Shown: positions 59,305 to 64,000 of the stretch, in pieces
Layout of the letters: each line of letters opens with the position of its first letter
Position numbering within the stretch: the stretch's first letter is position 1
Assembly: GCF_001995255.1 (NCBI RefSeq)
Contig: NZ_MUZR01000035.1
Coordinates: 56,608 to 120,607, forward strand
Direction: 5' to 3'
Length of the DNA: 64,000 bases
Source of the DNA: Thioalkalivibrio halophilus
GTDB taxonomy: Bacteria > Pseudomonadota > Gammaproteobacteria > Ectothiorhodospirales > Ectothiorhodospiraceae
Made by a program: the position numbers and the translations under genes
The notes under the pieces: model-generated
What the model saw: only the letters and a program-made list of their open reading frames with translations
Databases searched by the model: none
Told to the model about the DNA's origin: nothing

Positions 59305-60465
59305 TCAGGTCGGCACGGGGGCGCTGCGCACGCAGTCGCGGCCGGCGGTCTTGGCGGCGTACAGTGCGTCATCGGCGCGCTGCACCAGCGCGTCCAGCGA
59401 TTCGTCACCCTGGCGACACGCCACGCCCACCGAGGCGGTTACGGTCAGCGAATCCGCCGGAAACAGATCGACGGGTTCCGCCCCCAGGCGCGCGCGAATC
59501 CGTTCCGCCAGCGCTCGCGCGCGCTCGAGGTCGCCGTACGGCAGGACCGCGAGGAATTCTTCACCGCCCCAGCGGCCGGGGGTGCCGCCGTCGCACAACT
59601 CGTCCTGCAGCAGGGCAGCGAAATGTTCCAGCACCCGATCGCCGGCACGATGGCCATGGGTGTCGTTGATCCGCTTGAACCAGTCGAGATCGAACAGCAG
59701 CACGCACAGGCCGGCATCCGCCCCGCCGCCAACTTCCAGCTGACTCCGTACCCGGCGCGCGAGGGCCCCGCGGTTGAACAGGCCGGTCAGCGGATCGCGA
59801 GTGGCCTGCCGGTAGAGCCGCAGCAGCATGTGCAGCTGACTCAGAGCGGCCCATACGGCTACCCCGGCCACCAGCACCAGCAGCCAGAGATTGCCCAGGG
59901 TGTCCCAGCGACCCAGATTGCCCATGGCCGCCTCGATGGCCATGTAGGCGGCGAGGATGACAACCGAACCGAACGCGCCTTCGCGCAGGGTCAGCGGGAA
60001 GATGGCCAGGGCCGCGACCGTGAGCGCCGGAAAGAAGGCGTAACCCGAGGCGAGCGCCGACTCGAGGTCGGAATTGATGATGAACCGCGCCATGGCATAG
60101 AGCGTCATCGGAATCGCCAGCAGCAGGGCGAGGCGCCACAGCGTGCCGCGGTAGCCGGTATCCTGGCGGCAACTCCACCACAGCACCAGTCCGGCGCCGG
60201 CCCCTGTGAGCCGCAGGATCATCGTAAGCAGGGCGTCCGGGGTATCCAGCAGGAAGAATTCGAGCGGCAGCCACAGGGGCAGACCGATGGCCAGCAACAG
60301 CGCCAGCGGCCGGATCCGGCGGCGGATGTAGTCCGCTCGCGTTTCCCGGAAGTCGGGCGCGTGACCGCCACCATGGACGAGATCGGGTAGATTCATCCGG
60401 ATCAGGCGTTCACGCAGGGAGGCAGGGGAGGATTCCTCGGTCGGGACTTCCGGTTCGGTCGCCAT
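59305..60465 (-). CDS. membrane-bound diguanylate cyclase
   Basis: A 386-residue protein. Residues ~45-220 hold about six transmembrane helices (for example LALLLAIGLPLWLPLEFFLL, LALLLAIPMTLYAMARFII, LWLLVLVAGVAVWAALSQL) forming a membrane sensor of unknown ligand. The C-terminal GGDEF domain (DPLTGLFNRGALARRV, LFDLDWFKRINDTHGH, RWGGEEFLAVLPYG) has an intact GGEEF. No RxxD inhibitory site precedes it. It interrupts the otherwise conserved mnmE-mnmG neighbourhood. Confidence 0.92.
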   Translation of the reverse strand: MATEPEVPTEESSPASLRERLIRMNLPDLVHGGGHAPDFRETRADYIRRRIRPLALLLAIGLPLWLPLEFFLLDTPDALLTMILRLTGAGAGLVLWWSCRQDTGYRGTLWRLALLLAIPMTLYAMARFIINSDLESALASGYAFFPALTVAALAIFPLTLREGAFGSVVILAAYMAIEAAMGNLGRWDTLGNLWLLVLVAGVAVWAALSQLHMLLRLYRQATRDPLTGLFNRGALARRVRSQLEVGGGADAGLCVLLFDLDWFKRINDTHGHRAGDRVLEHFAALLQDELCDGGTPGRWGGEEFLAVLPYGDLERARALAERIRARLGAEPVDLFPADSLTVTASVGVACRQGDESLDALVQRADDALYAAKTAGRDCVRSAPVPT

Positions 60466-60544
60466 GCCGCATTCCTTCGCTCGGGATTCGGCAAGCCTGC
60501 GGCGGGATCACGGCGAATGCAAAAGCCGCACAACGGCACTCGGA

Positions 60545-61861
60545 TTATTTGCCGATGCAGAACCCGGCGAAGATCTCGCCCAGCAGGGCCTCGTGGTCCT
60601 GGCGTCCGAGGAGGGCGTCCAGGGCCTGTTCGGCGCTGCGCAGTTCTTCGGCGGCGAGATCGCCGGGCAGTGCCGGGTCGATGCGTTCCAGGGCACTCGC
60701 GGCCGCCACCAGCCCGTCCAGGTGGCGCGCACGCACGCTGAAGCCGCCGTCCGTCTCGGGCGCCAGGCCCAGGCGCGCGGCAATCGCGTCGCGCAGCGCA
60801 TCCAGTCCCTCGCCGGTGCGCGCGGAGATCACGAGCGCGTCGGCGGAGACAGAACCCTGCCGGTCATCGGCAAGATCGCTCTTGTTCCACACTACCAGGC
60901 GCGGCAGATCGGCCGGCAGGTCCTGTGGTATCCCGGCGTCGGGATCGGTGAGGTCACGCAGCTCGAGCACCAGATCGGCCGTCCGTCCGGCCTCGCGGGC
61001 CCGTTCCATGCCGATCCGCTCCACCGGATCCTCGCTCCCGTGCAGGCCGGCCGTATCCACCACCTCGACGGGAATGCCATGGATCGCGACCGGTGCCCGC
61101 AGCACGTCGCGCGTGGTCCCGGGCCGGTCGGTGACGATGGCAACCTCATCCTCTGCAAGGCGGTTCATCAGGCTGGACTTGCCGGCGTTGGGCGGCCCGA
61201 GCAGCGCCAGTCGCAGACCGCGGTCCAGGTAGCGGCCGGGTCGCAGGCGTTCGATCAGCGCGCGGATCTGCGCGGCGAGTTCGGCCGCCGCCGGAGCCAG
61301 CGTCCCGGCCACATCCGACTCGAGATCGGTCTCGCCAAAGTCCAGTTCCGCCTCCATGTGGACCCGCAGGTCGCGGATGCGGCGGGAGACCGGCTGCAGC
61401 TCGGCCGCCAGGGCGCCGTCCAGACTGGAACGTGCGCGCCGCGCCGCGCGCTCGGTCTGGGCGTGGATGAGATCGGCGACGGCCTCCGCCTGGGCCAGGT
61501 CCATGCGGCCATTGAGGAACGCGCGTTCGGTGTATTCGCCCGGGCGCGCACGGCGCGCGCCCAGGGCCACGCAGGCCGCGACCAGCCGCTCCAGGAGTAC
61601 GGGGCTCCCGTGGCCCTGGAATTCGACCACGTCCTCTCCGGTGTAGGAACGCGGGCCCGGGAAGAACAGCACCAGACCGTCGTCGATCAGCGCATCATCG
61701 GCAGGATCCTGCAGGCGCACGTAATGGGCGTGCCGCGGCCGTGGATCAAGCCCGGCGATCCGCCGCGCCAGTGCCGCAGCATCGGGACCGGAAAGGCGCA
61801 CCACCCCGATGCCGCCGGACCCCGGAGGGGTCGCGACCGCGACGATGGTGTCACCGTCCAC
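60545..61861 (-). CDS. mnmE: tRNA modification GTPase MnmE
   Basis: A 438-residue K+-activated GTPase. N-terminal tetrahydrofolate-binding domain (IVAVATPPGSGGIGVVRLSG), helical domain, and inserted G domain with GPPNAGKSSLMN, DTAGLHGSEDPVE and NKSD. The C-terminus FCIGK has the catalytic Cys. Translation starts at GTG. It lies 6 bases after yidC. Confidence 0.97.
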   Translation of the reverse strand: MDGDTIVAVATPPGSGGIGVVRLSGPDAAALARRIAGLDPRPRHAHYVRLQDPADDALIDDGLVLFFPGPRSYTGEDVVEFQGHGSPVLLERLVAACVALGARRARPGEYTERAFLNGRMDLAQAEAVADLIHAQTERAARRARSSLDGALAAELQPVSRRIRDLRVHMEAELDFGETDLESDVAGTLAPAAAELAAQIRALIERLRPGRYLDRGLRLALLGPPNAGKSSLMNRLAEDEVAIVTDRPGTTRDVLRAPVAIHGIPVEVVDTAGLHGSEDPVERIGMERAREAGRTADLVLELRDLTDPDAGIPQDLPADLPRLVVWNKSDLADDRQGSVSADALVISARTGEGLDALRDAIAARLGLAPETDGGFSVRARHLDGLVAAASALERIDPALPGDLAAEELRSAEQALDALLGRQDHEALLGEIFAGFCIGK

Positions 61862-61867
61862 GAAGGG

Positions 61868-63571
61868 TCACTCCTTCTGCTTGTCGGGGTCCGCGCCGGT
61901 CTCGATCTTGCGCGTGATGTACCACTGCTGCGCGATGGAGAACAGGTTGTTGGTGAACCAGTACAGCACCAGGCCCGCCGGGAAGAAGGCGAAGAACACG
62001 GTGAACACGAACGGCAGCGCCATGAAGATCTTCTGCTGCACCGGATCCATCGGCGGCGGGTTCAGCTTGTACTGCACGAACATGGACACGCCCATCAGGA
62101 TCGGCAGGATGAAGAACGGATCGCGTGACGACAGATCCTGGATCCACAGCCACCAGGGGGCCTGACGCAGTTCGACACTCTCCAGCAGCACCCAGTACAG
62201 GGCGATGAACACCGGTATCTGCACCAGGATCGGGAGACAGCCACCCAGCGGATTGATCTTCTCCTTCTTGTACAGGTCCATCAGCGCCTGGTTCATGCGC
62301 TGCTTGTCGTCCTTGTAGCGCTCCTTCAGCTCCTGCAGCTTGGGCGCGACCTTGCGCATGCGCGCCATGGAGCGGTAACTGGTCGCCGACAGCTTGAAGA
62401 AGGCCAGCTTGATCAGGATCGTCAGGATGACGATGGACCAGCCCCAGTTACCGACGACCGCGTGGATCTTGTCCAGCAGCCAGAACAGCGGTTTCGACAG
62501 GAAGGTGAAGATACCGTAATCGGCGGTCAGTTCCAGGCCGTCGGCAATCCCGGAAAGCTCCGCCTGGGTCTTGGGGCCGACCCACAGGCGGGTATGGAAC
62601 TGGCCGCTGTCGCCCGAGGCCACGCGCAGCGGCTCGGCCGAATGCAGGCCGATCAGGTACTCTTCGCCCACTTCCCCGGGTACCCCCCGAGCATAAAGGG
62701 CGTTGAGTTCCTCGGCGCCCGGGATCCAGGCCGACACGAAATAGTGCTCGATCATCGAGACCCAGCCACCCTCGATGCGATCCTCGACCGGATCGTCCGC
62801 CAGCGACTCGAAACGCTCGCGCTCGTAGCTGCCGTCGTACCAGGCCGCCCCGGTAAAGGTGTACAGCCACCAGGATTCACGGTCGGGGGTCTCGCCATGA
62901 CGCAGCTGACGATACTGGCGCCCGATCCAGGGATCGGCACTGTGGTTGTGGACCTCGTATTCCACCTCGATCAGGTGGGTGCCGCGGTTGAAGACGTAGG
63001 TCTTCACGACCTCGATCTCGCCGTCTTCCGAGGCCCAGCGCATCGGCACGCGCAGCTGATCCTGGCCTTCGCTCAGCTCGAAACGATCCTGATCGACCTC
63101 GAAGTCGGCGTGATGCGAGGGCGCGCGTCCTTCGGGGTCGACACCCTCAACGCGGTCGTGGGTCAGGCCGCTCTGTGCGACATAACCGCGAATGCGGTGA
63201 TCCATCAGGCGCACCGGCACCAGGGGGTCGTCGCGCAGATCCTGCGGGAACTGCAGCAGATCGGCCCGCAGGATCGTGCCACCGCGGGTATCGATCAGCA
63301 GGTCATGCTTGTCGGTCACCACCTGGATCTGACGCCGCTCCGGGGCCGCGATGGGTTCCGGGGCATCCGTGGCCGGGTCGGCCTCGGGCTCGGCCGCCGC
63401 CTCCGGGGTATCCGGAACATCCTCCGGCCGCGCATCCGGATCTTCTTCCAGCTCGCGTTCGGCCGCGGTCTCGGTGGCCGGTCGGGTGCCGTAGTCATCG
63501 TTCCAGGCCATCCACATCAGGAACAGGATGAAGGCCAGGGTCAGCCACAGCAGGGGACGGATGTTATCCAT
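61868..63571 (-). CDS. yidC: membrane protein insertase YidC
   Basis: A 567-residue inner-membrane insertase. First helix (LLWLTLAFILFLMWMAW), a very acidic linker rich in E/D/A/P (residues ~30-80), the large periplasmic beta-sandwich domain, then the conserved five-helix core (ILIKLAFFKLSATSYRSMAR, LGGCLPILVQIPVFIALYW with the hydrophilic-groove surroundings). It folds and inserts membrane proteins with or without SecYEG. Eight bases after yidD. Confidence 0.97.
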   Translation of the reverse strand: MDNIRPLLWLTLAFILFLMWMAWNDDYGTRPATETAAERELEEDPDARPEDVPDTPEAAAEPEADPATDAPEPIAAPERRQIQVVTDKHDLLIDTRGGTILRADLLQFPQDLRDDPLVPVRLMDHRIRGYVAQSGLTHDRVEGVDPEGRAPSHHADFEVDQDRFELSEGQDQLRVPMRWASEDGEIEVVKTYVFNRGTHLIEVEYEVHNHSADPWIGRQYRQLRHGETPDRESWWLYTFTGAAWYDGSYERERFESLADDPVEDRIEGGWVSMIEHYFVSAWIPGAEELNALYARGVPGEVGEEYLIGLHSAEPLRVASGDSGQFHTRLWVGPKTQAELSGIADGLELTADYGIFTFLSKPLFWLLDKIHAVVGNWGWSIVILTILIKLAFFKLSATSYRSMARMRKVAPKLQELKERYKDDKQRMNQALMDLYKKEKINPLGGCLPILVQIPVFIALYWVLLESVELRQAPWWLWIQDLSSRDPFFILPILMGVSMFVQYKLNPPPMDPVQQKIFMALPFVFTVFFAFFPAGLVLYWFTNNLFSIAQQWYITRKIETGADPDKQKE

Positions 63572-63579
63572 GGGCGCGA

Positions 63580-63837
63580 TTACTTCCGGGAAGGAGATTG
63601 GGAGTCGGGATCCCGCGGCGGGACCGGATCATAGCCACCCGGTGACCAGGGGTGACAGCGCAGGATGCGGCGCAGGCCCAGCCAGAATCCGCGCAGCACG
63701 CCGTGGGTCTCCACGGCTTCCACCGTGTAGGCGGAACACGTCGGGAAATGGCGGCAATGCGGCGCCATGAACGGCGAGATGCCGTACTGATAGGCCCGCA
63801 CGGGCAACAGGGCGATCTTGCGCAGCAGACGGCTCAT
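63580..63837 (-). CDS. yidD: membrane protein insertion efficiency factor YidD
   Basis: An 85-residue amphipathic protein with the family core [28 protein letters not shown] (read in two parts) and [19 protein letters not shown], containing the three conserved cysteines. It overlaps the rnpA stop (ATGA), as in most bacteria. Confidence 0.96.
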   Translation of the reverse strand: MSRLLRKIALLPVRAYQYGISPFMAPHCRHFPTCSAYTVEAVETHGVLRGFWLGLRRILRCHPWSPGGYDPVPPRDPDSQSPSRK

Positions 63838-64000
63838 CGGATGCGGTCCAGCAAATGGTCGATCTCGCGCCGCAGGGCTTCGGCTTCCACGTCACCTGCC
63901 CCGCCGCGCGCGAGGATGATGATATCCACCGGCGGCAGTTCGGTACGGCGCTGGCGAAAGGCCTCGCGGGCGATTCGCTTGATACGGTTGCGCCGTACCG
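63834..64000 (-). CDS. rnpA: ribonuclease P protein component, C-terminal fragment
   Basis: The last 55 codons of RnpA, the protein subunit that helps RNase P mature tRNA 5' ends. The fragment opens [18 protein letters not shown], the RNR signature helix that binds the catalytic RNA, and ends LLDRIR. The start is beyond the window. Next upstream should be rpmH and dnaA. Confidence 0.95.
   Translation of the reverse strand, partial: VRRNRIKRIAREAFRQRRTELPPVDIIILARGGAGDVEAEALRREIDHLLDRIR

Overview
The window reads as a stretch of chromosome from a high-GC gammaproteobacterium. Gene content and order (gid-atp region rnpA-yidD-yidC-mnmE-mnmG-rsmG-parA-parB-atpIBEFHAGDC, a ResB/CcsA system II cytochrome c maturation locus, NtrBC, an AmpG-type carrier, pyrE next to a Crc/ExoIII-family gene) together with strongly acidic exported proteins suggest a halophilic or haloalkaliphilic member of the Ectothiorhodospiraceae, such as a Thioalkalivibrio relative. 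That placement is inference. The right end stops inside rnpA, so rpmH, dnaA and probably the replication origin should lie just beyond 64000. The left end enters inside uvrD.

Layout. 1-5.5 kb: uvrD tail, pyrE, a Crc-like ExoIII, an AmpG-type carrier and a large membrane M48 peptidase, closed by a bidirectional terminator. 5.6-16.9 kb: a porin with a well-formed promoter, then a plus-strand run starting with an apparently self-regulated MarR gene: FnIII-like membrane protein, M20 N-carbamoyl/ureide hydrolase, isochorismatase-fold amidase, sodium/solute symporter, an unlisted 40-residue membrane peptide, an unusual carbamoyltransferase, an AsnB-type amidotransferase and a PAS-GGDEF-EAL protein. 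This carbamoyl/amide-centred cluster is the best candidate for an undescribed pathway. 17-26.7 kb (minus): sugar kinase, diguanylate cyclase, EEP-family enzyme, acetolactate synthase, DsbA, CcsA, ResB and cytochrome c4.

26.8-33 kb is the engB-polA neighbourhood. It holds a strong candidate for a ~110-nt small RNA on the minus strand, with C-rich hairpin loops and a perfect intrinsic terminator that overlaps the engB stop codon. This is the locus where Spot 42, ErsA and sX13 lie in other gammaproteobacteria. SCO and polA lie on the minus strand; a LOG-family gene, DUF2782 and a degenerate homoserine-kinase-like gene run the other way.

33.6-47.9 kb: DUF4124 protein, ntrBC, class 1B pyrD, trmL (start codons overlapping head to head with pyrD), gpsA-secB-grxC-rhodanese-ArsR (the ArsR has the persulfide-sensor cysteine pair), envC-ctpA-DJ-1, a tandem REP/BIME array, and glmU-glmS. 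48-64 kb: the complete F-type ATP synthase operon with an excellent sigma70 promoter and a terminator, then parB-parA-rsmG-mnmG, a membrane diguanylate cyclase, and mnmE-yidC-yidD-rnpA, all on the minus strand. No tRNA or rRNA gene, CRISPR array, prophage or insertion sequence was recognised.
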